64,000 nt of DNA from Clostridia bacterium (GTDB lineage: Bacteria > Bacillota > Clostridia > Oscillospirales > CAG-272): NCBI GenBank assembly GCA_017397175.1, contig JAFQKA010000001.1:98153-162152 (forward strand), given 5' to 3'. The position numbers and the translations under genes were made by a program. The notes under the pieces were generated by a model, which was given only the letters and a program-made list of their open reading frames with translations, made no database searches and was not told where the DNA came from. Shown piece after piece: positions 43,747 to 52,398 of this stretch (positions are counted from its first letter, which is position 1; each line of letters begins with the position of its first letter).

Positions 43747-44427
43747 ATGGCAAACGAAAATATTCACGAGGGACACAGAGAAAGAATGAGAAAACGCTTT
43801 ATTGAGGACGGGGAGCATTTTGAAACTCACGAGCTTTTAGAGCTTCTTCTGACCTATTCGATTCCCCGTCGGGACACAAACAGAACGGCGCACATATTGC
43901 TTAAAAGGTTCGGAAGCTACGACGGGATCCTTTCGGCCGACATGGATGAACTTACCTCGGTTGAAGGCGTCGGTCAAAGGACGGCAATGCTGATGAACGT
44001 TATAGGTGAGCTGTCAAGGCGTACAGAGAAATCCAAGAAGAAGGATCGCACCGTATATGACAGTGAAGAAAAGATCGGCAGGCTTCTTATCAAGAAGTAT
44101 CAAGGCAAGAGAAGAGAGGAATGTCACATAATGCTCTTTGACGGCAAGCATCGCATGGTCGGATTCAAGAAGCTGGGAGAGGGAACGGTCAATGCCACGC
44201 ACGTAGTCATTCGAACAGCGGTTGAATATGCCTACAAGCACAGGGCTGTTTCAGCGGTCATTTCTCACAATCATCCCGGCGGTATTGCTTGTCCCACCGA
44301 CAGCGATATGCGTTTCACCGATGGGCTTCGCACGGCGTTCAGACTTATGGGAATAAACTTTGACGGGCATTTTATCGTAGCGGAGAACGATTGGTACATG
44401 ATCGACGGCCGCCGAGAGGAGTATTGA
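43747..44427 (+). CDS. radC: RadC-family JAB domain protein
   Basis: A 226-residue RadC/UPF0758 protein. An N-terminal helix-hairpin-helix part (LTSVEGVGQRTAMLMNVIGE) is followed by a JAB/MPN+ metalloprotease-like domain with SHNHPGGIACPTDSD, the JAMM zinc motif. The usual PS before the final aspartate is PT here. The historical DNA-repair role is not well supported in the family. It is a single-gene unit with its own promoter and a long 3' region full of hairpins. Confidence 0.93.
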   Translation: MANENIHEGHRERMRKRFIEDGEHFETHELLELLLTYSIPRRDTNRTAHILLKRFGSYDGILSADMDELTSVEGVGQRTAMLMNVIGELSRRTEKSKKKDRTVYDSEEKIGRLLIKKYQGKRREECHIMLFDGKHRMVGFKKLGEGTVNATHVVIRTAVEYAYKHRAVSAVISHNHPGGIACPTDSDMRFTDGLRTAFRLMGINFDGHFIVAENDWYMIDGRREEY

Positions 44428-44451
44428 TGAAGATTTCTTATTATTCGGTAG

Positions 44452-44532
44452 GGGAGGGTTTTCCCCTCCCGCGTATTCGCAAATAATTTTTTATGCGGCG
44501 GGGCTTGATTTGCGTGGCAAACCGCCCCCGCC
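44452..44532. repeat. GC-rich inverted repeats after radC
   Basis: Two hairpins: GGGAGGG (44452-44458) with CCCTCCC (44464-44470), and GGCGGGG (44497-44503) with CCCCGCC (44526-44532). Neither has a T-run. Similar GGGAGGG/CCCCTCCCCTACGGG sequence occurs at about 52150-52180. The rest of the 260-base gap holds the terminator at 44587 and no gene. Confidence 0.6.
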
Positions 44533-44586
44533 CTACGGGGTGATTCGTACAAAAACGACAGTGCTTTGGTTTACAAATAACTTTAT

Positions 44587-44632
44587 AAAACGATCCACGT
44601 TGCCATCAAGGCAACGTGGATCGTTTTAATGC
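44587..44632 (+). terminator. Long-stem terminator between radC and copA
   Basis: An 18-bp perfect stem, AAAACGATCCACGTTGCC (44587-44604) with its complement (44610-44627), and a 5-base loop. A/T on both ends makes it usable from both sides. Confidence 0.9.
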
Positions 44633-44688
44633 GGGGTTAGGGATTACCTTATCAAAGGGGCTTGGCGGGGGTGGCATAAATCGGATTT

Positions 44689-46854
44689 TTATTTTCTCGC
44701 CAGGCGCAGCGCGTTCAGATTTACAAAGATCGAGCTCAGGCTCATGCAGGCGGCGGCGATCATAGGCGAAAGAAGCACACCGAAAGCAGGGTAGAGCGCG
44801 CCTGCGGCAACGGGAATGCCAATTACGTTATAGAAGAACGCCCAGAACAGGTTTTCCTTGATGATCTTCATGGTGCGCGCGCTGAATAGAACAGCGTCGG
44901 GAACACCCGAGAGGCTGTTGGAAGAAAGAACGATGTCGGCACTTTCTATGGCAATATCGGTGCCGTTTCCGATGGCGATTCCAACGTCCGCGGCGGCAAG
45001 AGACGGACTGTCGTTTATGCCGTCACCTACCATTGCAACCCGCTTACCCTCTGCTCGTTTTTGAAGCAGGTAATCGGATTTTCCCGCCGGTGTTACACCG
45101 CCTACAGCATCCGCTAAGAAAAGATCCTTTTTTATTATGTCCGCGTTTTGCTGACTGTCACCCGTTAGCAAAATCACCTCAAGACCTGCCTTTGACATGC
45201 GCTCAATAGCCTGCGCCGAGTCGGATTTGATCTTATCCGAGGCATAGATGACGCCGAGAAGCTCTTTTTCACAAGCAAAATACATAGGTGTTCCGTCGGA
45301 TACGGGGACGGCGGAAATATCAACTCCAAGCTCGCTCATAAACGCGGCGTTTCCGCCGAAATATTTCCGTCCCTCAATTATGCCGCTGATTCCCCGTCCG
45401 GGAACGGCGGTCTGGTCGGTGACGTTGTAAAGCCCGATGTTTTCCGCGTACCTTTCGATGGCGCGAGCCAAGGGGTGCTCACTGTTCTTTTCAAGGGACG
45501 CGGCTATCTTTATAAATTCGTCCTCGTCGATCTGCGCGAACACAGCCGAAACGGTAGGCTTGCCTTCGGTCACGGTACCTGTTTTATCAAGTATCACCGT
45601 GTCGATATGACAAAGGTTTTCCAGAGCCTCCGCACTTTTTATAAGGATCCCCATACCGGCGCATCTGCCTGTGGCAACCGTTATTGCAACGGGTGTGGCA
45701 AGTCCAAGGGCGCAGGGGCAGGAGATGACGAGGACCGAAATGGTGCACCTCAGCGCCATGGAAATATCCTTTGCGGCAATTATCCAGATCACAAACGTGA
45801 GAAGTGCCAGCCCCATGACTACGGGGACGAACACTCCCGCGACCTTGTCCGCGAGTCTTGCTACGGGGGCTTTTGTTGCGCCCGCGTTTTCGACCAATTC
45901 AATGATCTTTGCCAGGGTGGTTTCACTTCCGACCCGGTCAGCTCGCATTTTAATTATTCCCGAACCGTTGACTGTGCCTCCGGTTACGGGACTTCCTGCG
46001 GATTTCTCTGTGGGGATACTTTCACCTGTGATCGCCGATTCGTCTATTGCCGTAAGTCCCTCCGTGACCGTTCCGTCTGCCGGAATACTCTCGCCGGGAC
46101 GGACTATCAGAATATCGCCCGGGACTATCTCATCGGTGAGAATGCCGATCTCTTTTCCGCCGCGGATCACCGTGGCTGTTTTTGGCGAAAGGTTGATAAG
46201 TCGGCGTATTGCCGCGCCCGTTTGACGGCGGGATCGGGATTCGAGGGCTTTTCCTACGGTCACAAGGGTCAATATCATCGCCGCGCCGTCGTAATAGAGG
46301 TTGTGAGCGGCATGAACGTTGCCGCGCAGGGTCAGATAGGTTTCAGCCAAGCTGTAGACCATGGCCGCCGCAACGCCCACGGACACAAGGCTGTCCATAT
46401 TCGGGTGGCCGCGGAAAAATGCGGGAATACCCGACAAAAAGAACTTGAAATTCACCGCGATAACGGGAATTGTCAGCGCAAGCTGAATAAGCGCGAAAGC
46501 GACAGGGCTTTCTTTCATTGAAATGAACGCAGGAACGGGCAATCCCATCATCTCGCCCATGGCGACGTACATCAAGATTATCATTATTGGCAAAGAAACC
46601 AGGAGCCTCAGTCCTTCATTTCCGCTTTTTTGCTCTGTTCTGCCTTCGTAAGGGGCTGCCTTGAAACCTGCCTTTTTCACGGCCGTGATTATGGCTTCTT
46701 TTTTGATTTTATTTTCATCGTAGTCGCATAGCATGAACGCGCCGTCAAGATTGACGGTCACGGCATTTACGCCCTCAAGTTTAGAAACCGCACGCTCGGT
46801 GGCCGAGGAACAGGCAGCGCATTTCATGCCGGTGACAGAGAATTTTTCTTTCAT
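44689..46854 (-). CDS. copA: Copper-translocating P1B-type ATPase
   Basis: A 721-residue heavy-metal pump. One N-terminal HMA domain has GMKCAACSSA, then come eight membrane segments. The transmembrane metal site is CPC in ISCPCALGLATP, the phosphorylated aspartate lies in DKTGTVTEGKP, the phosphatase loop is TGES, and the hinge is GDGINDSP. The CPC motif indicates monovalent copper (or silver) export. No copZ chaperone or csoR/copY regulator is next to it. Start follows AGAGG and a perfect promoter. Confidence 0.95.
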   Translation of the reverse strand: MKEKFSVTGMKCAACSSATERAVSKLEGVNAVTVNLDGAFMLCDYDENKIKKEAIITAVKKAGFKAAPYEGRTEQKSGNEGLRLLVSLPIMIILMYVAMGEMMGLPVPAFISMKESPVAFALIQLALTIPVIAVNFKFFLSGIPAFFRGHPNMDSLVSVGVAAAMVYSLAETYLTLRGNVHAAHNLYYDGAAMILTLVTVGKALESRSRRQTGAAIRRLINLSPKTATVIRGGKEIGILTDEIVPGDILIVRPGESIPADGTVTEGLTAIDESAITGESIPTEKSAGSPVTGGTVNGSGIIKMRADRVGSETTLAKIIELVENAGATKAPVARLADKVAGVFVPVVMGLALLTFVIWIIAAKDISMALRCTISVLVISCPCALGLATPVAITVATGRCAGMGILIKSAEALENLCHIDTVILDKTGTVTEGKPTVSAVFAQIDEDEFIKIAASLEKNSEHPLARAIERYAENIGLYNVTDQTAVPGRGISGIIEGRKYFGGNAAFMSELGVDISAVPVSDGTPMYFACEKELLGVIYASDKIKSDSAQAIERMSKAGLEVILLTGDSQQNADIIKKDLFLADAVGGVTPAGKSDYLLQKRAEGKRVAMVGDGINDSPSLAAADVGIAIGNGTDIAIESADIVLSSNSLSGVPDAVLFSARTMKIIKENLFWAFFYNVIGIPVAAGALYPAFGVLLSPMIAAACMSLSSIFVNLNALRLARK

Positions 46855-46885
46855 TTGCCGACCTCTTTCTTCATATTTAAGTATA

Positions 46886-46914
46886 ATTATATCTCATATT
46901 ATTTTTTTTGTCAA
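46886..46914 (-). promoter_or_regulatory. Perfect sigma-A promoter of copA
   Basis: On the minus strand TTGACA (46909-46914), 17-base spacer and TATAAT (46886-46891). No clear CsoR or CopY operator was seen. Confidence 0.92.
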
Positions 46915-46983
46915 TGGCGATCATATATGCAAAACCCATAAAATAAATCTCCTATATTTGATATAATCGTGCAAAAAAATAGC

Positions 46984-47012
46984 TTGACTTTTGACGAAAT
47001 ATGGAGTAAAAT
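46984..47012 (+). promoter_or_regulatory. Promoter of the BMP transporter operon
   Basis: TTGACT (46984-46989), 17-base spacer and TAAAAT (47007-47012). The leader of about 100 bases can fold into AAAAGCC/GGCTTTT (about 47036-47052) and a GC-rich stem at about 47064-47093. Confidence 0.82.
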
Positions 47013-47119
47013 AAGATGTATAGTTTTTGATTTGTAAAAGCCGAGGCTTTTATAAATAGATACGGCCGCGGCGTAAGTAAAACTGCGGACCGAAAAACAA
47101 TATGAGGAGGAACATTAAA

Positions 47120-48349
47120 ATGTTCAAGAAAGTTTTATCCCTTATTCTTGCGGCAGCACTGCTTTGTACTGTTGCTATGTCCTTCGTTTCTTGCGGCGAC
47201 AAGGCTGACGACGACATTAAGGGCATGAGCGAGTCCCCTCTTGCAATTCCCGAGCTGAAGGCTGACTTCACAGTTCCCGAGAATTTCAAGATCGGCTTCA
47301 TCTGCCTGCACGACGAGTCTTCCACCTATGACCTGAACTTCATCAACGCAGTTCTCCGTTACCAGGAGGCTCTCGGTCTGAAGAACGAGCAGGTTATCAT
47401 CAAGAGAAACATCGAAGAGACAGAGAAGTGCTATGAAGCAGCTGTTGACCTTGTAAGCCAGGGCTGTAACATCATCTTCGCTAACTCTTTCGGCCACGAG
47501 CCTTACATCGCTCAGGCTGCTGAAGCATACCCCGACGTTCAGTTCTGCCACGCTACAGGCGTAACAGCAGCTGATAAGGGTCTTGCTAACTTCCACAATG
47601 CATTCGCATCCATCTACCAGGGTAGATATCTTGCAGGTATCGCTGCAGGTCTCAAGCTCAACGAGATGATCAAGGCAGGCGAGATCACAGCTGAACAGGC
47701 TAAGATGGGCTACGTTGGTGCATACACATACGCAGAGGTTATTTCCGGTTACACATCCTTCTACCTTGGCGCAAAGTCTGTTTGCCCCACAGTAACAATG
47801 GACGTTCAGTTCACAGGTTCTTGGTATGACGTAACATCCGAGAAGAACGCAGCTGAGGCTCTTATGGCAGGCAAGTGCGTTCTCATCTCTCAGCACGCTG
47901 ACTCCATGGGCGCTCCCGGCGCTTGCGAGGCTGCAGGTGTTCCCAACGTTTCCTACAACGGCAGCACATACGAGGCTTGTCCCGAAACATTCATCGTTTC
48001 CTCTGCTATCAACTGGTCTCCTTACTACATGTACATCACAAAGTGCTTCGCTGAAGGCACAGACATCGCTCCCAACTGGTGCGGTGGTATCGAGGAAGGC
48101 TCTGTAGTTCTTACAGGTATCAACCTCGACGTTGCAGCTGAGGGTACAGTTAAGGCTATCGAGGATGCTATTGCAGCGTTCAAGGCAGGTACTCTTAACG
48201 TATTCACAACAGACAGCTTCACTGTTGGCGGTGAGACTCTCGTTCACGATCTCGTAAGCGACGGTTACTTCCACGAGTCCGAGGCTATTTCTGCTCCTTC
48301 CTTCGATGTAAGAATCGACGGAATCACTCTCCTCAACGAGAAGTACTAA
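47120..48349 (+). CDS. BMP family substrate-binding lipoprotein of a nucleoside ABC transporter
   Basis: A 409-residue lipoprotein. The signal peptide ends in a lipobox SFVSC (Cys24 or near), so Lgt should lipidate it. The mature part is a BMP/Med/PnrA-type periplasmic-binding fold (KIGFICLHDESSTYDLNF, NIIFANSFGHEPY, GAYTYAEVISGYTSF). Such proteins bind purine nucleosides. Codon use is strongly biased (ACA, GCA/GCT, AAC, TTC), like the gap gene at the window end, suggesting very high expression. ATG at 47120 follows GAGGAGG. It heads a four-gene operon. Confidence 0.92.
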   Translation: MFKKVLSLILAAALLCTVAMSFVSCGDKADDDIKGMSESPLAIPELKADFTVPENFKIGFICLHDESSTYDLNFINAVLRYQEALGLKNEQVIIKRNIEETEKCYEAAVDLVSQGCNIIFANSFGHEPYIAQAAEAYPDVQFCHATGVTAADKGLANFHNAFASIYQGRYLAGIAAGLKLNEMIKAGEITAEQAKMGYVGAYTYAEVISGYTSFYLGAKSVCPTVTMDVQFTGSWYDVTSEKNAAEALMAGKCVLISQHADSMGAPGACEAAGVPNVSYNGSTYEACPETFIVSSAINWSPYYMYITKCFAEGTDIAPNWCGGIEEGSVVLTGINLDVAAEGTVKAIEDAIAAFKAGTLNVFTTDSFTVGGETLVHDLVSDGYFHESEAISAPSFDVRIDGITLLNEKY

Positions 48350-48384
48350 TATTATCCGAACACGGGAAAATTCCCGTTGCCTTT

Positions 48385-48410
48385 CAGGCGGAGCCTTACC
48401 GCTCCGCCTG
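48385..48410 (+). promoter_or_regulatory. Stem-loop between the binding-protein and ATPase genes
   Basis: CAGGCGGAGC, loop CTTACC, GCTCCGCCTG, with no T-run. It probably stabilises the upstream mRNA and lets the binding protein be made in excess over the membrane parts. Confidence 0.7.
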
Positions 48411-48451
48411 ATCGCGTTTCACAATGTAAAAAAATTGCGCGGAGGAAACAC

Positions 48452-49996
48452 GTGAATACTACTGTTGCTCTTGAACTGAAAAACATATCCAAGCGATTTG
48501 GCGACAAATACGCAAATAAAAACGTTGACCTGACTCTTAACAAGGGAGAGATCCTTGCCATTCTGGGCGAAAACGGAAGCGGCAAGACGTCAATGGTGAA
48601 TATGATCGCGGGTATCTATTACCCCGACGAGGGTGAGATCTTTGTTGACGGCAAGCCCGTTGTTATTACCTCTCCCAAGGACGCATTCAAATATAAGATC
48701 GGAATGATACATCAGCATTTTAAGCTTGTTGATGTCTTTTCTGCCAGCGAAAATATTGTTCTGGGCATAAAGGAAAAGGGTAGATTCAAGATGGCGCAGG
48801 TCGACCGGAAGGTGGCCGAGATCACTCAAAGATACGGATTCCAGCTGGATCCCAAGAAAAAGATACATGAAATGTCTGTTTCCGAAAAGCAGACGGTCGA
48901 GATAGTAAAGGTGCTTTACCGAGGTGCCGATATACTTATTCTCGACGAGCCTACAGCCGTTCTTACTCCTCAGGAGATAGAAAAGCTGTTTGACATTCTC
49001 CGCCGTATGCGTGACGACGGAAAATCTATCATAATTATCACCCATAAGATGAACGAGGTGCTCTCGCTCTCCGACAGGGTTGCGGTAATGCGCCGCGGTG
49101 AGCATATTGCTACCGTTGAAACGGCGCAGACCAACGAAAATGAGCTCACCGAAATGATGATGGGCGAAAAAGTGGAATTGAATATTGAACGTACCGAGCC
49201 GAAAAACGTAAAAGATCGGCTGGTCGTTGAAAATATATGCTCTAAAAACTCTGATGGCATCACGGTGCTTGACAATATTTCCTTTACCGCACGCGCAGGT
49301 GAAATTTTGGGCGTTGCGGGTATCGCGGGATCGGGTCAGCGTGAGTTGCTTGAAGCAATCGCGGGACTTTACCATATAGACGACGGTAAGATAGTATATC
49401 ACAATCCCGAGAACGACGAGGAGGAAAATCTCCGCGACAAAACGCCTCTGCAGATCTCTCAGCTTGGCGTGCGTCTTTCCTTTGTGCCCGAGGACCGTCT
49501 CGGCATGGGACTTGTGGGCAACATGGATATTGTCGACAACGTAATGCTGAGAAGCTACAAGAGAGGAAAGTCTATGTTCCTTGACCGCAAGAATCCTCAC
49601 GATCTTGCGATGGAGCTGATTGAGGAGCTTCACATTCTTACCCCCGACGAGCACACGCCCGTGCGCCGTTTGTCGGGCGGTAATATCCAAAAGGTCCTGG
49701 TGGGACGTGAGATTTCGGCGGCACCTTCGGTGTTCATGGCGGCTTACCCCGTTCGAGGACTTGACGTAAACGCGTCTTACAGTATTTACAATCTGCTCAA
49801 CCGTCAGAAGGAGCTTGGAGTTGCGGTTATTTTCGTGGGTGAAGACCTTGACGTTCTTCTTGAGCTTTGCGACAGGATTATGGTCATAGCTTCGGGACAG
49901 GTGACGGGTATAGTTGACGCAAGAAGCGCAACAAAGGAAGAGATCGGTCTCCTTATGACCGCGCATAACACACAGGGAGGTAGCTCGAATGAATAA
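48452..49996 (+). CDS. Nucleoside ABC transporter, double ATPase subunit
   Basis: A 514-residue protein with two ABC domains, as in the YufO/RbsA type. Domain one has Walker A GENGSGKTS, a changed signature MSVSEKQTVE and Walker B ILILDEPTAVL. Domain two has GIAGSGQRELLE, signature LSGGNIQKVLVGRE and an altered Walker B VFMAAYPVRGLD. Asymmetric sites are common in this subfamily. The start is GTG at 48452 with GGAGG six bases upstream; a TTG 75 bases earlier lies in the stem-loop and was rejected. The 3' end overlaps the first permease gene by eight bases. Confidence 0.93.
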   Translation: MNTTVALELKNISKRFGDKYANKNVDLTLNKGEILAILGENGSGKTSMVNMIAGIYYPDEGEIFVDGKPVVITSPKDAFKYKIGMIHQHFKLVDVFSASENIVLGIKEKGRFKMAQVDRKVAEITQRYGFQLDPKKKIHEMSVSEKQTVEIVKVLYRGADILILDEPTAVLTPQEIEKLFDILRRMRDDGKSIIIITHKMNEVLSLSDRVAVMRRGEHIATVETAQTNENELTEMMMGEKVELNIERTEPKNVKDRLVVENICSKNSDGITVLDNISFTARAGEILGVAGIAGSGQRELLEAIAGLYHIDDGKIVYHNPENDEEENLRDKTPLQISQLGVRLSFVPEDRLGMGLVGNMDIVDNVMLRSYKRGKSMFLDRKNPHDLAMELIEELHILTPDEHTPVRRLSGGNIQKVLVGREISAAPSVFMAAYPVRGLDVNASYSIYNLLNRQKELGVAVIFVGEDLDVLLELCDRIMVIASGQVTGIVDARSATKEEIGLLMTAHNTQGGSSNE

Positions 49997-51089
49997 GCAG
50001 GAACGCATAAAAAAGAACACAGAGCCCCTCTTTCATATAACCAAGCGCAGTAACATCAGCTTCGGCCGCGCCATGCTTATCAGAGGTCTGGCGATACTTT
50101 TGTCGGTGGTGTTCATGTCGGTCGTAATGTTCCTTTTGGCAAAGGAAAATCCCGTGACCCTTCTCAAATCCATGTTTGACGGTGCTTTCGGAACTCCTCT
50201 GCGTATCTGGATCCTTTTCAGCGACACGGCAATACTGCTTGGAATTTCTCTGGCACTTACTCCTGCGTTCAAGATGAAATTCTGGAACTGCGGCGGCGAA
50301 GGTCAGGTAATGGTCGGATCCCTCACAGCGGCGGCTATGATGCTTTTCGTGGGTGACAAGGTGTCCCTTCCCGTTCTTATTCTGCTCACGGCAGTGTTCA
50401 GCACTGTTGCAGGCGGAATCTGGGGACTTATTCCCTCTGTCTTCAAAGCAAAGTGGAACACAAACGAAACTCTGTTCACCCTTATGATGAACTACATAGC
50501 AATTCAGCTTGTCACATATTTTTTGAAGGTCTTCGGAAACGCTCAGGGCAACCTTGAGCCTATGCCCCGTTTCGCTATTCCCAAGATGTTTAACGGCTCT
50601 TATTTCCTCAATATCGTGCTTATTCTGGTCATTTGTATTATCATGTATGTGTATCTCCGTTCCAGTAAGCAGGGGTATGAGATCGCCGTTGTTGGCGAGA
50701 GTGAAAAGACCGCAAAATATATCGGCATCAACGTTTCAAAGGTCATCATTCGCACCATGATCATCTCGGGTGCTCTTTGCGGACTTATCGGATTTTTGCT
50801 GGTTGCCAACGGAAGCTGCTCGGTAACGACCACCATTGCAGGCGGTCAAGGCTTTACAGCTATCCTGGTCTCCTGGCTTGGTAAATTCAATCCGCTTTAT
50901 ATGATCCTCACCTCTTTCCTTGTTATTTTCCTTCAAAGAGGAACGAGCTTTATGGGTGAGATCTACCGACTTGACACATCCATGGCTGACATATTTATTG
51001 GCGTGGTGCTTCTGTTCATCATCGGCTGTGAATTTTTCATTAACTATAAGATAAACTTCAGAAAATTCGGCAAGGGAGGTACTAAATAA
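49989..51089 (+). CDS. Nucleoside ABC transporter permease 1
   Basis: A 366-residue permease of the BPD_transp_2 family with about ten hydrophobic segments. Typical elements are KFWNCGGEGQVMVG, NETLFTLMMNYIA and GYEIAVVGESEKTAKYIGI, the EAA-like coupling loop. It resembles YufP. GGGAGGT lies upstream of the ATG inside the ATPase gene. The stop TAA shares a base with the next ATG. Confidence 0.92.
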   Translation: MNKQERIKKNTEPLFHITKRSNISFGRAMLIRGLAILLSVVFMSVVMFLLAKENPVTLLKSMFDGAFGTPLRIWILFSDTAILLGISLALTPAFKMKFWNCGGEGQVMVGSLTAAAMMLFVGDKVSLPVLILLTAVFSTVAGGIWGLIPSVFKAKWNTNETLFTLMMNYIAIQLVTYFLKVFGNAQGNLEPMPRFAIPKMFNGSYFLNIVLILVICIIMYVYLRSSKQGYEIAVVGESEKTAKYIGINVSKVIIRTMIISGALCGLIGFLLVANGSCSVTTTIAGGQGFTAILVSWLGKFNPLYMILTSFLVIFLQRGTSFMGEIYRLDTSMADIFIGVVLLFIIGCEFFINYKINFRKFGKGGTK

Positions 51090-52057
51090 TGGCAGTTATA
51101 ACCTTTCTTGTAAGTGCGATCAAATTTGGTATGGTCCTTCTGTTCGGCTCCACCGGCGAGACTATTACCGAAAAGTCGGGACACCTGAACCTTGGTCTTC
51201 CCGGTGTTATGTGCGTGGGTACGGCTTGCGGCTGTATCGCCGAGGCTATGTTCTTTGACATGGTTGGCGGAAGACGCGGAATGGAGCAACTTTCCTTTTT
51301 GGCGGTGCTTATTCCTATCCTGGCTACCCTTGCGGGCGGTGCGATTATGGGTCTTATCTTCTCGTTCTTCACCGTTACTCTTCACGCAAATCAGAACGTT
51401 ACCGGTCTGGCAATGACAACGCTCGGCGTTGGTATTTCCGACTTTATGATCGCCTCTGTTGACGGCTATAAGTTTACCGCGGGCGCAAAGTTCTTTAATG
51501 CTCATCTGCCCTTTGCCGACAGCATGGGACAGTTCGGAAAGCTGTTTTTCTCTTACGGCATAATGGTTTACCTGTCTATTGCCGTGGCGATAGTGACCTC
51601 ATTTGTTCTTAATAAGACAAAGGTGGGTCTGCACTTGAGAGCGGTTGGTGAGAATCCTGCAACTGCAGACGCAGCAGGTATCAGCGTAACCAAGTACAGA
51701 TACCTTTCCACTTGCATTGGCTGTGCTGTTGCGGGTCTTGGCGGTCTGATGTTCGTTATGGACTACCTCAACGGCAACTGGGAATACGTTATCGACGCTA
51801 TCGGTTGGCTTTGCGTGGCACTGGTTATTTTCACTACTTGGAAGCCCGTGTTCGGCATTTTCTGCTCCATCGTTTTCGGTGCGTTCTACGTCACCGCTGA
51901 ATACGTTCCCGGCATTTCCCTGGCGGGCAAGGAGATCTTCAAGATGCTTCCTTATCTTATTACTATTGTGGTTCTGGTCATCACAAGTATCAAAAACAAG
52001 AAGGAAAATCAGCCTCCCGCGTCTCTCGGACTTCCTTATTTCAGAGAAGAAAGATAA
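51089..52057 (+). CDS. Nucleoside ABC transporter permease 2
   Basis: A 322-residue permease paralogous to the preceding one and similar to YufQ. It has about nine membrane segments, the ITEKSGHLNLGLPGVM entry segment and the coupling loop GLHLRAVGENPATADAAGI. It ends the operon and is followed by a strong terminator. Together the four genes give a full importer, most likely for purine nucleosides; the exact substrate is inferred from family. Confidence 0.92.
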   Translation: MAVITFLVSAIKFGMVLLFGSTGETITEKSGHLNLGLPGVMCVGTACGCIAEAMFFDMVGGRRGMEQLSFLAVLIPILATLAGGAIMGLIFSFFTVTLHANQNVTGLAMTTLGVGISDFMIASVDGYKFTAGAKFFNAHLPFADSMGQFGKLFFSYGIMVYLSIAVAIVTSFVLNKTKVGLHLRAVGENPATADAAGISVTKYRYLSTCIGCAVAGLGGLMFVMDYLNGNWEYVIDAIGWLCVALVIFTTWKPVFGIFCSIVFGAFYVTAEYVPGISLAGKEIFKMLPYLITIVVLVITSIKNKKENQPPASLGLPYFREER

Positions 52058-52067
52058 AAAAACATTA

Positions 52068-52098
52068 AAATCTCCCGAGTTCCTCGGGAGATTTTTTT
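52068..52098 (+). terminator. Terminator of the BMP transporter operon
   Basis: AATCTCCCGAG (52068-52078) pairs with CTCGGGAGATT (52082-52092), followed by seven T. Confidence 0.95.
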
Positions 52099-52126
52099 GA
52101 CAAGGATTGGGCGCATTTGGTAGAAT

Positions 52127-52320
52127 GGTGAACGATCGCTACGGGCGCGGGAGGGCATGTTAAAACCCCTCCCCTACGGGTATGGTTTATACGAACGACC
52201 ACCGTTCACCGCCATCTCCATGGACCAGCGAATTCGGAGCAAATGAATCCTCAAAAACAATATCGTTTTCTGAAACCTCACCTTTCTCATTTTCTTTTAC
52301 AAAGAAAATGAGATTGAAAT
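52127..52320. repeat. Intergenic repeat debris with palindromes
   Basis: This 300-base gap has no gene. It holds GGTGAACG (about 52127) facing CGTTCACC (about 52203), a GGGAGGG/CCCCTCCC stretch like the one after radC, and CTCATTTTCTTT (52286-52297) with AAAGAAAATGAG (52301-52312), a relative of the CTTTTTCTTTG palindromes at 8.6, 59.7 and 63.1 kb. Confidence 0.55.
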
Positions 52321-52369
52321 TTCATTCGCAGACAAACGGTATGGGACCCCCTACCGTGTAAAAAGAAAA

Positions 52370-52398
52370 ACTCCCTCGCACAGCGAGGGAGTAAAATT
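52370..52398 (-). terminator. Terminator of the LTA synthase-like gene
   Basis: ACTCCCTCGC (52370-52379) and GCGAGGGAGT (52383-52392) with a 3-base loop. On the minus strand the T-rich tail lies at 52360-52370. Confidence 0.88.

Noticed and set aside
44689-46854. Copper resistance operon
   Set aside because: Only copA is present; no copZ, csoR or copY neighbour and no recognisable operator, so just the single gene is called.
47013-47119. Purine riboswitch in front of the nucleoside transporter
   Set aside because: The conserved core (a GUUUCUACC-type loop and the pairing P1 stem) is not present.
47135-48274. A 379-residue Cys/Val-rich open frame antisense to the BMP lipoprotein gene
   Set aside because: Caused by the strong codon bias of the sense gene.
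48590-50020. A 476-residue open frame antisense to the ABC ATPase gene
   Set aside because: It mirrors the codon bias of a clear gene on the other strand, has no ribosome site and shows no recognisable domain.
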